DNA of 59,085 nucleotides from Opitutaceae bacterium (GCA_016715765.1 JADJZJ010000022.1:1-59085), one strand, 5' to 3'. Numbered from the stretch's first letter, positions 17,750 to 27,043 are shown. A program made the numbers and translations. The notes: generated from the sequence alone by a model not told the origin.

Positions 17750-19050
17750 ACGGCATCGCCACCGAAGTCCTCATCATTTTCCTGCTGCTCCTGGCCAATG
17801 GCGTCTTCGCCATGGCGGAGATCTCGGTCGTGTCCTCGCGCAAGGGCCGGCTGAAGAAGCTCGCCGACGAAGGCTCGACCAAGGCGCAGGCCGCCCTCGC
17901 CCTCGCGCAGGAACCCACGCGCTTTCTCTCCACCGTGCAGATCGGCATCACCCTGGTCGGCATCCTGGCCGGCGCATACGGCGGGGCCAATCTCACCGAC
18001 AAGGTCGCCGCCTTCGTGGCGCAATGGACCCCGCTGGCCGCCTATGGCCGGCCCATCGCCCTGTTCCTCGTCGTCAGTTCCATCACCTTCTGCTCGCTCA
18101 TCATCGGCGAACTCGTGCCCAAGCGTGTCGGCCTCAACAACCCCGAGCGCAAGGCCATGCTGATGGCCGGCCCGATGAACGCCCTGTCGCGCCTGGCCTC
18201 GCCCTTCGTGTGGGTGCTCACCAAATCCACCAACCTCGTCCTGCGCATCCTCGGCCTCGGCAAGGAGGCCGACGCCCCGCCCTCGGAGGAGGAGGTCGCC
18301 CACCTGATCGAGCAGGGCACCTCCGCCGGCGTGTTCCACAAGGCCGAGCGCGCCATGGTGGAGGGCGTGCTGCGCCTCGACGAGCGGCCGGTCACCGAGA
18401 TCATGACCCGCCGCAATCGCGTCGTGTGGCTCAACATCGCCGATGCCGACGAGATCAACTGGCGCAAGATCGTCGCCAGCGGCCACTCGCACTTTCCGGT
18501 TTACGAGGGCACCCGCGACAACGTGCTCGGCCTCGTGGCGGTCAAGGCCCTCTGGGCCAACGCGGCCATCGGCCTGGAAAGCCGCCTGCGCAACCATCTC
18601 ACGCCGCCGCTCTTCGTCCCCGAGACGGTCAACGCCGTGCAATTGCTCGAGACCTTCAAAAAATCCGGCAAGCATCTCGCCCTTGTGACCGACGAGTTCG
18701 GCGGCATCCAGGGTCTCGTCACGCTCATCGACGTCATGGAGGCCATCGTCGGCGACCTGCCCGAACCCGGCGACCGGCGCGGCCCCGACGCCGTGCAGCG
18801 CGATGACGGCTCGTGGCTGGTGGACGGCTCGATGACCGTGGAGGAGCTTCGCCGTCGTTTCAGTTTCGGACCCCTGCCGCGCGAGCAGGAGGAGAGCTAT
18901 GAAACCCTCGGCGGCTTCGTCCTCGACCGGCTCGGCCACATCCCCCGTCCCGGCGAGGCCTTCGCCTGGAGCGGCTGGCGCTTCGAGGTGATGGACATGG
19001 ACCGCAACCGCGTGGACAAGGTGCTGCTGGCGCAGCCGAAGAAGGGGTGA
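17746..19050 (+). CDS. CorC/HlyC-type membrane protein with DUF21 and CBS domains
   Basis: A 434-residue inner-membrane protein. The N-terminal DUF21 domain (residues 1-190) has about four membrane segments, including LIIFLLLLANGVFAMAEISVVSSRKGRL. Next come two CBS domains (MTRRNRVVWLNI near 220 and LALVTDEFGGIQGLVTLIDV near 310) and a C-terminal CorC/HlyC transporter-associated domain (TLGGFVLDRLGHIPRPGEAF near 385-405). Related proteins take part in Mg2+/Co2+ efflux, and the old name hemolysin does not describe the function. The DUF2959 lipoprotein overlapping upstream may be a partner. Confidence 0.85.
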   Translation: MNGIATEVLIIFLLLLANGVFAMAEISVVSSRKGRLKKLADEGSTKAQAALALAQEPTRFLSTVQIGITLVGILAGAYGGANLTDKVAAFVAQWTPLAAYGRPIALFLVVSSITFCSLIIGELVPKRVGLNNPERKAMLMAGPMNALSRLASPFVWVLTKSTNLVLRILGLGKEADAPPSEEEVAHLIEQGTSAGVFHKAERAMVEGVLRLDERPVTEIMTRRNRVVWLNIADADEINWRKIVASGHSHFPVYEGTRDNVLGLVAVKALWANAAIGLESRLRNHLTPPLFVPETVNAVQLLETFKKSGKHLALVTDEFGGIQGLVTLIDVMEAIVGDLPEPGDRRGPDAVQRDDGSWLVDGSMTVEELRRRFSFGPLPREQEESYETLGGFVLDRLGHIPRPGEAFAWSGWRFEVMDMDRNRVDKVLLAQPKKG

Positions 19051-19136
19051 GGGCGGAGGGGTCTTAAGCCTCGAGGATAGGTAAGCTTGCCGGTTATCAT
19101 CATTTTGTTTTCGAGGGCTATTCGCACGCGTCCCGG

Positions 19137-19210
19137 GTGGCTACGAGCGTGAGCGAGTGGATCGCTCGGGCAGCGCACGCCAAACATCCACTCGCTCACG
19201 CTCGTAGCCA
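19137..19210. repeat. REP-H inverted pair
   Basis: GTGGCTACGAGCGTGAGCG at 19138 faces CGCTCACGCTCGTAGCCA ending at 19209, with ATCGCTCGGGCAGCGC in the loop. Degenerate copies occur at 33938-34013 and 47452-47508, and single arms elsewhere. Confidence 0.75.
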
Positions 19211-19240
19211 CTGGCTGAGTTCCGTGATGGTGCATGGCCC

Positions 19241-19355
19241 AAGTAGGGCGGGTCTCCGACCCGCCCTGGACACGCCACACTGCGGATAATCGTCAAGAAG
19301 GCAGGTCAAACCTGTCCTCCGTAGGCCCGGCGAAGGAGGAGACCTGCCCTACTTA
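19241..19355. repeat. REP-C pair with the M module inserted in the right arm
   Basis: The left REP is a variant, AAGTAGGGCGGGTCTCCG, near 19241. The right arm reads GGCAGGTCAAA, then CCTGTCCTCCGTAGGCCCGG and CGAAGGAG, then GAGACCTGCCCTACTT. The M module therefore interrupts a normal REP-C arm. It and the H pair fill the 369-base gap 19051-19419, which has no gene. Confidence 0.7.
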
Positions 19356-19419
19356 ATTCCTTCGCCGGCGCTCGGCTTTGCGAGATTTGGCCACAGCGGC
19401 TCACCGGGGACGGTTCGCC

Positions 19420-20508
19420 CTACCCCTTGACCATTTCCTTCAGCGCCGCGGCGTAGTGTTGGAAATTCTGCCACGACACGTCCGGGGGAATGTGATGGTC
19501 GAGGTCGGGGAGGTAGCGGCCGCTTTCCCAGGCCGGGCGGATGCGCTCGAGTTCGGTGTCGATCGCCGCCGGGCCGAGGGCCAGGGCGCGCTTGTCGATG
19601 CCGCCCATCAACGCGAGACCGGGATACTTCGTTCTGAACACGTTCACATCCGCCCCGGCGGCAAACTCCATTGGAAAGAGCAGGTTCACGCCGGCCTCCA
19701 GCATCGGCGGCACGATGAGATCGGGCTGGCCGTCGGTGTCCACGGACACGACCGGGATGCCGTGCGCATCCGCGAAGGCCCGGATGCGCCGGTACTGCGG
19801 CGCCATGAACTCGCGCCAGTGCGCCGGCGAGATGAGCGGGCCCTGTTTGCCGCACATATCCTCCCACAGGTGAATCACGTCCACGCGCACTTCCTTCACC
19901 ACCTGGCCGAAGACCTCAAGCCAGAGCGTGGTCATGTGTTCCATGATCTCGTGCACCCAGTCGGGCTCGGCGCAAAATGCCAGCAGGCACTCCTCGTCGC
20001 CCAGCAACCAGCGCAGGGTGCCAAAGACGCCCGTGTCGGGAAACGTGCCGAGTTGGATGGGCAATCCCGCCGCCATCCACGCTTTCCCCTTCTCGCGCCA
20101 GTCGCCGGCCAGCCGGCGCGGGTCCGCCGGATTGAGCCGCTCGTCGCGGTAGCGCCGCCAGTCGTCGCGGGTTTGCACGGGCCACGAGAGGAACTCCGAC
20201 ATGCCTTCGTTACCCTTGAGATTGCGCCGCCTGATGCCCCAGCTGTCGATGTAGGTCACGGATTCGGCATCCTCGCCCACCTTGGCGCTCAGGTCGGGCA
20301 GCGGCCCGAGCTTCACCGGCACGGTCCGCGGCGGTTCATCCGCGCCCAGGTGCGCCTTCACGTCGGCGAAGGTCTTGAACTCCGCCGGCAGACCCTCGCG
20401 CTGCCATCTTTCCCAGGTGGCGCCCCACACCCACCAGTAAATCCAGTAAGGCGCGCGGTCGCGCGGTTGGCCAAGGACGGTGGCGAGGAAGCGTTCGCGG
20501 TGGGTCAT
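19420..20508 (-). CDS. Uroporphyrinogen-decarboxylase (URO-D) family protein
   Basis: A 362-residue TIM-barrel protein with the URO-D superfamily layout: MTHRERFLATVLGQPRDRAPYW at the start, HLWEDMCGKQGPLISPAHWREFMAPQYRRI near 215-245, VSVDTDGQPDLIVPPMLEAGVN near 255-275, and GIDKRALA near 300. It lacks the full length and Arg-rich start of haem-pathway HemE. It is more like the uncharacterised or corrinoid-methyltransferase branch often found near carbohydrate genes in Verrucomicrobiota. It follows the GH43-like gene on the same strand across a REP-B pair. The stop codon TAG is part of GTAGGGCGAACCGTCC, a REP-like arm. Confidence 0.8.
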   Translation of the reverse strand: MTHRERFLATVLGQPRDRAPYWIYWWVWGATWERWQREGLPAEFKTFADVKAHLGADEPPRTVPVKLGPLPDLSAKVGEDAESVTYIDSWGIRRRNLKGNEGMSEFLSWPVQTRDDWRRYRDERLNPADPRRLAGDWREKGKAWMAAGLPIQLGTFPDTGVFGTLRWLLGDEECLLAFCAEPDWVHEIMEHMTTLWLEVFGQVVKEVRVDVIHLWEDMCGKQGPLISPAHWREFMAPQYRRIRAFADAHGIPVVSVDTDGQPDLIVPPMLEAGVNLLFPMEFAAGADVNVFRTKYPGLALMGGIDKRALALGPAAIDTELERIRPAWESGRYLPDLDHHIPPDVSWQNFQHYAAALKEMVKG

Positions 20509-20537
20509 GGGTGGGAGCGGGTGCTCGGTTGCTTTGA

Positions 20538-20613
20538 TGTAGGGGGGGTCTCCGAACCCCGCCTCGCATGCGTTTCAGTGATCGAAGGCGGGGTTCGGAG
20601 ACCCCGCCCTACA
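20538..20613. repeat. REP-B pair
   Basis: GTAGGGGGGGTCTCCGAACC at 20539 and GGTTCGGAGACCCCGCCCTAC ending 20613, around a loop containing GCATGCGTTTCAGTG. It separates two same-strand genes. Confidence 0.8.
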
Positions 20614-20621
20614 ACCCTGGT

Positions 20622-21673
20622 TCACGGCACCAACAGCACATCACCCCCCGGCAGCGTCAGCTCGCGCCGGCACTCGAAGCCCCAGAGTTCCCAATTACCG
20701 TCGATGTAGTTGTCGTTGCCAGGACGCGCGCAGGCCTGCGTGAAGAGAAATCCGCGTCCGCCGATCGTGTAAAAGGCCGGCGTGGCCACATGGTAGATGG
20801 TTTCTCGCTGTAGATGCCGGGCCAATTGGTCTGCAGCACCGTGTCGGCGTCGAGTTGCTTCCAGCCGTGCGCGGGATGCCGGCTCACGGCGAGCACCGTG
20901 CGCCACTGTTTCCCGTGCTCGGGTCCGACCTCCATGCTGAGCACATAGGTGCGGCCCACCTTGCTGATCTGGTGCCACTCGTAGTAGGCGTTGGGCACGG
21001 AATCGAAAATGTGTCCCCGGCCGCGCGGGTCCGCGGCGTTCCAATGCCGCGTCCAGGTCTTGCCATCCGTTGAAGTGGCATAACGGAGGCCGGGCAGCGT
21101 CTGTTCCTTGTCCCGGTACGAATAGTACATGTGCCAGTCCCAGGCTTTGGTGGCCTCATTCCACTCGCGCATGACAGCGGCCTGGGAGGCGTATTCCTCA
21201 CGGTACGGGGCGGCCGGGTCGGGTGCGAGGACCGGCACATCACCCCAGCGCTTGATGTTCTCCCCGGTGATGGACGCATAGCCGTCGGGACCGGCCGGGC
21301 AGATGGCGAGGCCGATGCGATCCTGGACCTGGGCCGAGGTGCCGGAGTAATAGATGTAGTAGGCGTCCTCCTCCGGGATGTAGAGCACGGTATCGAGCCG
21401 GATGCTGCCGGAGTCCCAGCCCTTGCGGCCGGGGTTGAAGATGGGGTTGGCGGCCTCCTGGTGCCAGGTCATGGGATCCTCCACCGTGGCCCACGCCTTG
21501 CCCAGGGCGCAAATGGCGCGGTTGGACTTGGGCACGCCCGAATAAATCATGACGAGCCGGCTCGGATCCTTCGGGTTCTGGAGGATGCAGGGCTCCTGCA
21601 CCTGCTGCGACTGCCATTCGGAATTGGTGCGATCAATGATGATGCGGCCGCGGACGGGCTTGGGGGAGGTCAT
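20622..21673 (-). CDS. GH43-like five-bladed propeller protein, frameshift near 20802
   Basis: About 350 residues with repeated propeller elements: EPCILQNPKDPSRLVMIYSG near 30, SIRLDTVLYIPEEDAYYIYYSGT near 95, EEYASQAAVMREWNEATKAWDWHMYYSYRD near 155, and TDGKTWTRHW near 205. This is the pattern of GH43/GH32-type glycosidase or phosphorylase propellers. There is no signal peptide, so it acts in the cytoplasm. After NWPGIYSE the frame switches. The continuation TIYHVATPAFYTIGGRGFL runs to LLVP at 20622 in another frame. One base missing from the AAA run at 20801-20803 explains it. It is divergent from the MFS gene, which may import its substrate, although that carrier looks AmpG-like. Confidence 0.7.
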
Positions 21674-21676
21674 GGG

Positions 21677-21837
21677 TTAACCACGAATGAACACGAAGGG
21701 ACACGAATGATGAATGCAAAAATCATTGGGTAGGGCCCGACGTCCCCGGCGGGCCGGTTTGGCGTGCGGATGGCGAACCGGCCCGTCCGGAGGCCGGGCC
21801 CTACCCCAAAAAAAGAAGCTTCGTGTGCATTCGTGGT
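21677..21837. repeat. D-type inverted repeat enclosing a REP-A pair
   Basis: Outer arms TTAACCACGAATGAACACGA (21677) and TCGTGTGCATTCGTGGTT ending at 21837 are a D variant. A complete REP-A pair (21729-21806) lies inside. This is the same nesting order as at 7302-7486. It occupies the divergent promoter region of the GH43-like and MFS genes. Confidence 0.75.
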
Positions 21838-21894
21838 TCCCTGCTCCTCCATCGTTGCACCGGAGGTTTCGGCGACCCAGCCTGCAGACCGAAC

Positions 21895-23169
21895 ATGGCG
21901 GAGAATACCTCGAGTCCCTTGCGGGCGTGGAGCTGGATCCCGACGCTCTATTTCGGGCAGGGCATTCCCTACGTGGTCGTCATGACGGTGGCGGTGGTGA
22001 TGTACAAGAACCTCGGGATCTCCAACACCGCCATCGCGCTCTACACGAGCTGGCTCTACCTGCCGTGGGTGATCAAGCCGCTGTGGTCGCCGCTGCTGGA
22101 GCTGCTGGGCACCAAGCGGCACTGGATCGTCGGCCTGCAGTTCATCATCGGAGCGGCGCTGGCGCTGGTGGCCCTTACGGTGCCGGGGACTGATTTTTTC
22201 CGGTGGACGCTGGCGGTTTTCTGGCTGCTGGCGTTCAGCTCGGCGACGCACGACATCGCCGCCGACGGTTTCTACCTGCTCGCCCTGCCGCCGCACCAGC
22301 AGGCGGCGTTTGTCGGCGTGCGCAGCACCTTTTATCGCCTGGCCATGATCTCCGGTCAGGGCGCGCTGGTCTGGCTGGCCGGGACGCTGCAGTCGCGCTT
22401 CGGCGACGCCGCCCGCGCCTGGGCCGTGGTGTTCTGGCTGATCGCCGCCGGCTTCATCGTGCTGGCGCTCTATCACCTGGTGGTGCTGCCGCGGCCCGCC
22501 GGCGACCGGCCGACGCCGCCGGCGACCGCGCCCTGGCAAAGCTATGCCGCGGTATTCGGCGAGTTCTTTCGCAAGCCCCACCTGCTGTCCATGCTGGGGT
22601 TCCTGCTGTTCTACCGTTTCGCCGAAGCCCAGTTGGTGAAACTGGTGACCCCGTTCCTGCTCGACCCGCGCACCGATGGCGGCCTTGGCCTGACGACGCA
22701 GGCGGTGGGCCTCGTTTACGGCACGGCGGGGGTGCTGGCGCTGACGATCGGCGGCATCGCGGGCGGATGGCTGATCTCGCGGTACGGCCTGAAAAAAATG
22801 CTTTGGCCGATGGCCATCGCGATCAATGCGCCCAATGTCGTTTACGTGTTGCTGGCATGGCTCCAGCCGCAGAGCTGGCTGGTCATCGGCACGGCGCTCT
22901 GCATCGAGCAATTCGGCTACGGTCTCGGTTTCGCCGCGTATCTGGTTTACATGATGATGGTCGCGGCCGGAACGCACCAGACGGCGCACTACGCGATCTG
23001 CACCGGCTTCATGGCCCTGGGCATGATGCTTCCCGGCATGCCGGCGGGCTGGATCCAGGAGCAATTGGGCTACGCCAACTTCTTCGCGTGGGTGTGTCTG
23101 GCCACGCTGCCGTCCCTCGTCATGACGGCGCTCATCAAAGTGGATCCGGCGTTCGGAAAGAAGGCGTGA
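21895..23169 (+). CDS. MFS transporter, AmpG-like
   Basis: A 424-residue inner-membrane carrier with about 12 hydrophobic segments. WIPTLYFGQGIPYVVVMTVAVVMYKNLG near residues 15-42, YTSWLYLPWVIKPLWSPLLELLGTKRHWI near 50-78 and SSATHDIAADGFYLLAL near 115-131 match the AmpG branch. That branch imports anhydro-muropeptides during cell-wall recycling. A convergent neighbour is an amidase lipoprotein, which supports this reading. Sugar transport cannot be excluded because the divergent gene is GH43-like. ATG 21895 is used. The upstream frame to 21823 runs through repeat DNA. Confidence 0.75.
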   Translation: MAENTSSPLRAWSWIPTLYFGQGIPYVVVMTVAVVMYKNLGISNTAIALYTSWLYLPWVIKPLWSPLLELLGTKRHWIVGLQFIIGAALALVALTVPGTDFFRWTLAVFWLLAFSSATHDIAADGFYLLALPPHQQAAFVGVRSTFYRLAMISGQGALVWLAGTLQSRFGDAARAWAVVFWLIAAGFIVLALYHLVVLPRPAGDRPTPPATAPWQSYAAVFGEFFRKPHLLSMLGFLLFYRFAEAQLVKLVTPFLLDPRTDGGLGLTTQAVGLVYGTAGVLALTIGGIAGGWLISRYGLKKMLWPMAIAINAPNVVYVLLAWLQPQSWLVIGTALCIEQFGYGLGFAAYLVYMMMVAAGTHQTAHYAICTGFMALGMMLPGMPAGWIQEQLGYANFFAWVCLATLPSLVMTALIKVDPAFGKKA

Positions 23170-23181
23170 ATCCCAAACCGT

Positions 23182-23294
23182 TTTAACCACAAAGAACACA
23201 AAGGGTTGATTCTGCGAGGTGACTCGCCCGCGCGCCTATAGGCGCCTCGGATGCTTCCTTCGCCCAATTGAACTTTGTGTTCTTTGTGGTTAAC
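23182..23294. repeat. D2 inverted repeat with conserved inner palindrome
   Basis: TTAACCACAAAGAACACAAAG (23183) faces its reverse complement ending at 23294. The loop has GCCCGCGCGCCTATAGGCGC, shared with the D2 elements at 37039 and 46175. It lies between convergent genes. Confidence 0.8.
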
Positions 23295-23297
23295 CCG

Positions 23298-24180
23298 TTA
23301 TTCCATCGCCTGCCTGATTGCCCGCGCTTCCTTGATTAGTTTTTCCCACTGCAGGGCAGGGCCGGGATCGACCTTGTTTTCCTGGATGTGAAAATGGCCG
23401 AGGATGCCGGTGAAGTCGGCGCAGTCCTGGTCGTCCAGCTTGCGTGACGGCACCGCCCCTTTCGCGTCGCGTGGAACCTCGAGTTGAATTTTGGGAAACA
23501 CGCGGTTCAGCGCTGCGGCGAGTCGCGCGAGCGCTGCGTATTGCTCCGGCGTATAATCGTATTGCACCAGGTCGAGGTCCTGAATCGTTGCGTGCACGGG
23601 TTCGTTGCGTTCCGGGTGGCCGGCGAAATCCGGATTTCAGGAGACGCGGCTCCCGTACTCCGGGAGGAATTTGCAGCCGCACCCGGCCGACAGAATCAAG
23701 GGCATACCACTTCGCGAGGGTTTTGGTTTCGGCGGGTGGGTACGCCCCGATGTGGGCGATCTCGACGCCAATGGAGCGCTCGTTGGAGGTCGTGGCGTGC
23801 CAGGCGCGCTCGCGCAGATCGAGGGTCTGGTAAATGGTGCCGTCCACATCCACCAGAAAGTGTGCGCTCAGCCCGCGCTTTTGCAGAATGCCGAAGGTCA
23901 GGCTGCTGAGCCCGGTGTTGTCGTAATGCAGCACCAGTTGATCCACGTGCTTTTGCAGCTGCGGCAGTTCCTTTCGTCGCGCCTTCGCCTCTTGGAGTAC
24001 TTGCCGCGCTTCATGGTTTTGGGGTGCGCCGGGTTTCCGGGCGTAGGCGTCATAGCCGCCGGCATCCAGCCAGGTGACGATACGCGTGCCCGCCGGGAAG
24101 AAACGCCCGGCGGCCACGAATTCCTCGCCTCGTCGTTCCGCCGGGCTGCGCTCGGGCAGGCTGCGGCAGCCGGAGAGGAG
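23298..24180 (-). pseudogene. N-acetylmuramoyl-L-alanine amidase (Amidase_2) lipoprotein, broken
   Basis: Peptidoglycan-recycling amidase. On the minus strand an in-frame LLSGC lipobox (cysteine codon 24166-24168) precedes the mature domain: GTRIVTWLDAGGYDAY, then LVLHYDNTGLSS, GLSAHFLVDVDGTIYQTL and NERSIGVEIAHIGAY, which carry the zinc-ligand histidines of the family. The frame is lost near 23663, where an extra C in a CCC run moves PPEYGSRVS into another frame. That frame then has a TGA at 23637-23639 before resuming as NPDFAGHPERNEPV through to AIRQAME. No ATG, GTG or TTG precedes the lipobox before a stop, so the start is also uncertain. One indel plus a nonsense codon makes real decay more plausible here than in the other frameshifted genes. 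Confidence 0.65.
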
Positions 24181-24351
24181 GAGCGCGGCGGAAAGCGGAG
24201 TCCGGAGAAAATGGCAGCAGGCGGGGTTCCGGTGTATTCTGAGCGCGGCGAATCCGTGATCTCGGGTGGGTGGCTACGCCTTCTTCCTGTCTCATGTTGT
24301 GCTAATGAATCTTCCCCCGCTGGCTCAAAATCAGCTGTTGCGCGCGCTCTG

Positions 24352-24374
24352 GGCAGGTCAAAGACCTGCCCTAC
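24352..24374. repeat. Solitary REP-C arm
   Basis: GGGCAGGTCAAAGACCTGCC with CTAC following is a right-hand REP-C with no left partner nearby. It lies just beyond the 3' end of the threonine dehydratase gene. Confidence 0.6.
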
Positions 24375-24392
24375 TGGCGAACCGCCCGGCGC

Positions 24393-25608
24393 TCACTGGT
24401 TCACCAGCAGCGGAAAATCATTTTTGCGCAATGCGCGGTGCAGCTCGCGGACGTGGGCGCGGTCGCGGGTCTCCACGGTGCAGACGGCATGGACCGCCGA
24501 CACATCGGGTCCGCTGAAGGCGCGGTCGTGCGTGATGTCCTTGATACTCGCGCCACTGGCGGCGATGACGCCGGCCAGTTTCGCGAGTCCGCCCGGCCGG
24601 TCGCTGATGACGGCGGTGAAGCGGCGTGAGGCGGCCGTCATGCACGAGGCCCTTCTCGATGACCCGGCTCAAAATCGCGGGGTCGATGTTGCCGCCGCAG
24701 ACCACGAGCACGACCTTCTTGCCACGCAATTTCGGCAGCTTTCCGGCCATCATCGCCGCGAGGGGTGTGGCGGCGGCGCCCTCGACGACGGTTTTCTCCA
24801 GCTCGACCATGCGCAGGATCGCGAGCGCAATGTCGTCCTCGCTGACACTGACCACCTGGTCCACATGCCGGCGCGCAAGCGCAAAGGCGTTGGTCCCCAC
24901 GGTCAGCGTGGCAAGACCGTCGGCCAGCGTGGGCCGGCGCGGACGCAGCACCGGCCGGCCGGCACGCAGGGCGGCGGCGAAATTGCCCGTCGCGGCGCTT
25001 TCCACGCCGATGATGCGGACTTTGGGCCGGAGTGATTTCACCGCGAGCGAAAGCCCGGCGATCAGGCCGCCCCCGCCGATCGGACACACGATGGCGTCGG
25101 CGTCGCGCACCTGCTCAAGGATTTCCAATCCCATGGTCCCCTGGCCGGCGATGATGTCGGGCGCATCGAAACCGTGGATGTAGGTGCTCCCATGCTCGAC
25201 GGCAAAGGCATCGGCCCGGGCGCGCGCCTCCACGAAATCCTTGCCGCCCATGATGACGCTGGCGCCGAGCCGCTGGCTGGTGGTGATCTTGATGAGCGGG
25301 GCATAGTCGGGCATGACCACCGTCACGGGGATGCCCAGCAGCTTGCCGTGATAGGCGAGACCCAGGGCGTGGTTGCCCGCGCTGGCGGCGACCACGCCAC
25401 GGCGCCGGGCCGCGGGAGAAAGTTTCAGGAGGGCATTGCGCGCACCGCGTTCCTTGAACGAGCCCGTGCGCTGGAAGTTGTCCAGTTTGCAGAAGATCCG
25501 CGCGCCGGTGGCCTCGGAGAGAGGGATGGACTCGGCGCAGGGAGTGACGATGACCCCGCCGGCAATGCGACGGCGGGCGGCACGGATATCGGCAATGGTG
25601 ACTGGCAT
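24393..25608 (-). CDS. Threonine ammonia-lyase with C-terminal ACT domain, frameshift near 24625
   Basis: PLP-dependent deamination of threonine to 2-oxobutanoate, the first step to isoleucine or a catabolic route. The PLP domain shows the Schiff-base Lys52 in QRTGSFKERGARNALL, SAGNHALGLAYHGKLL near 90, and the phosphate-binding glycine loop IGGGGLIAG near 175. The C-terminal ACT domain (RFTAVISDRPGGLAKLAGVI, ending FPLLVNQ) is in another frame. One extra base in CGCC at 24622-24627 joins them, giving about 404 residues as expected. The presence of one ACT domain resembles the TdcB/IlvA short form. The gene is monocistronic. Confidence 0.85.
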
Positions 25609-25680
25609 GCGCGGAGTGTGGCGCGCGCGCGGCCATTGGAAACATGAAAGAGGGTCATCGTGGGGCGATGGGAATGTGAT

Positions 25681-25953
25681 GTGTAGGGCGGGGTTTCCGA
25701 ACCCCGCCTTCCTTTCTCCGGCTGTAATCCAATCTTTCTCGTTCTCGTAATCTTTCTCGTTCTCGTCTCGGAAAGTGCGCGTCGAGAACGAGAACGATTA
25801 CGAGAAAGAGAACGATGGAATTCAGCGTGGGAATCTAAATGGCGGGGTTCGGACCTGTCCTCCGTAGGCCCGGCGAAGGAGGAGACCCCGCCCTTGTTAC
25901 AACTGATCCTGCTGCGGACGCAAAAAGGGCGGGTCAGAGACCCGCCCTACTTT
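25681..25953. repeat. Composite: REP-B pair enclosing an E element and the M module, followed by a REP-C variant
   Basis: The left REP-B is GTAGGGCGGGGTTTCCG (25682). A complete E element follows at 25729-25816 with facing TTCTCG and GAGAACGAGAACG arms. The right REP-B, GGCGGGGTTCGGA...GAGACCCCGCCC (near 25842-25892), is split by the M module TCCGTAGGCCCGGCGAAGG. A REP-C-like pair continues to GACCCGCCCTAC at 25950. It fills the 368-base gap 25609-25976. Confidence 0.7.
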
Positions 25954-25976
25954 CAACCAGGACAACTTATGGTGTT

Positions 25977-26594
25977 TCAGGACGCTGCTTCTGCCGCGTC
26001 TTCCCCGTCGTCATCATCTTGCCCGGCCGGTCCGCCTGGGGGCGGCGGGGGCGGACCATCCATGTTGCGACCCGGATGGTCTTTTTTGAATTTCTCGCGG
26101 GCGGCGGCCCACTCGGCGTCATTGATCTTGCCGTCGTTGTCGGCGTCGATCGCACGCAGCCGCTGCAGATTCTTTTCCACCCCGGCCCGCGCGCGCTGGT
26201 CGGCGGCCTCGCGGACGGCGGCCTTTTCCGTGTCGTCGAGCTTGCCGTCCTGGTTCACGTCAAACTTGCCGAGCAGGTAGCCGCGCCGGAAGGCCGGATC
26301 CTGCATGCCCTTGGGGCCGGGCCGCGGTCCCTTTTGGCGGTCCTCGGGTCCGCGCCAGGCGCGATTGCCATCGCGGCGCATTTCCTGCCGGGCCTCGCGG
26401 GCGGCGGCGCGTTCGGTTTCGTCGATTTTGCCGTCATTGTTCCGGTCGAAACGCTTGAGCATTTCGGCGTGGCGCGGACCATAGGCGGGCTCGGGAGCGG
26501 GGGTCGCGGCGGCGGTTTCGGCCGCGCCGGCGGCCGTGGCGGCAAGGAATAGCGTTGCCGACAGGAGCAGGGGGGTTAATTGAGGCTGGTTCAT
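25977..26594 (-). CDS. Secreted EF-hand protein
   Basis: A 205-residue protein with a signal peptide (MNQPQLTPLLLSATLFLAATAAGA) and three calcium-binding EF-hand loops in the mature part: DRNNDGKIDETE, DVNQDGKLDDTE and DADNDGKINDAE. Each is followed by an AA-rich helix. The C-terminus is proline-, glycine- and aspartate-rich. Such calredoxin-like EF-hand proteins are common in Verrucomicrobiota and Planctomycetota and have no assigned role beyond probable calcium or metal binding in the envelope. ATG 26594 is chosen at the signal peptide rather than 26627. It is divergent from the RelE-like gene. Confidence 0.8.
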   Translation of the reverse strand: MNQPQLTPLLLSATLFLAATAAGAAETAAATPAPEPAYGPRHAEMLKRFDRNNDGKIDETERAAAREARQEMRRDGNRAWRGPEDRQKGPRPGPKGMQDPAFRRGYLLGKFDVNQDGKLDDTEKAAVREAADQRARAGVEKNLQRLRAIDADNDGKINDAEWAAAREKFKKDHPGRNMDGPPPPPPGGPAGQDDDDGEDAAEAAS

Positions 26595-26684
26595 GGGTTC
26601 AAGGATTGAATGGTTGCTGTCTACCACGGCTATGACGCCGGCTTGCAGTGGGGGTTACACCGCGTCCTGATATCCATCCCGCCC

Positions 26685-27038
26685 ATGTTCCAAGTCACTT
26701 TCTCCGAACAAAGCCTGCACGAGCTCAAGCAGCTCGATACCATGGCTCAGCTCGGCCTGATCGACCCGATCAGCAACCTCAAACCCGCCGACCTGGCCAA
26801 CCCGCGCGAGCCGCTGGGCCGCTTCCACCGCGCCGGCCGCGAGATCTACCGGCTGCGTTCGGGCGACCACCGCTTTTACTTCACGGTTACGGGCGACACG
26901 CTGCACACGCTCTACATCCTGCACAAAAACTCGCTCGAGGACTGGCTCTACCGCATGAAACTGCCGGTGTCCGAGCAGCAACTGGTCGAGCAGCACTCGA
27001 AGTTTTGGAAATACCTGGAGAGCCTCACCAAGAAGTAA
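26685..27038 (+). CDS. RelE/ParE-fold protein, solitary
   Basis: A 117-residue protein with the RelE-type layout: VTFSEQSLHELKQLD helix at the start, PREPLGRFHRAGREIYRLRSGDHRFYFTV strands near 45-75, and TLYILHKNSLEDWLYR near 80-95. It resembles the translational-repressor toxin group. No antitoxin gene lies beside it. The gene upstream is an EF-hand protein on the other strand, and pssA starts six bases after its stop. It is therefore more likely a housekeeping or decayed derivative cotranscribed with pssA than an active toxin-antitoxin pair. ATG 26685 is preferred, since upstream residues look non-coding. Confidence 0.6.
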   Translation: MFQVTFSEQSLHELKQLDTMAQLGLIDPISNLKPADLANPREPLGRFHRAGREIYRLRSGDHRFYFTVTGDTLHTLYILHKNSLEDWLYRMKLPVSEQQLVEQHSKFWKYLESLTKK

Positions 27039-27043
27039 CGGCC

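Noticed and set aside
26685..27038. Active toxin-antitoxin pair
   Set aside because: Only a RelE-fold gene is present. Both neighbours are unrelated in function, so a functional pair is not supported.
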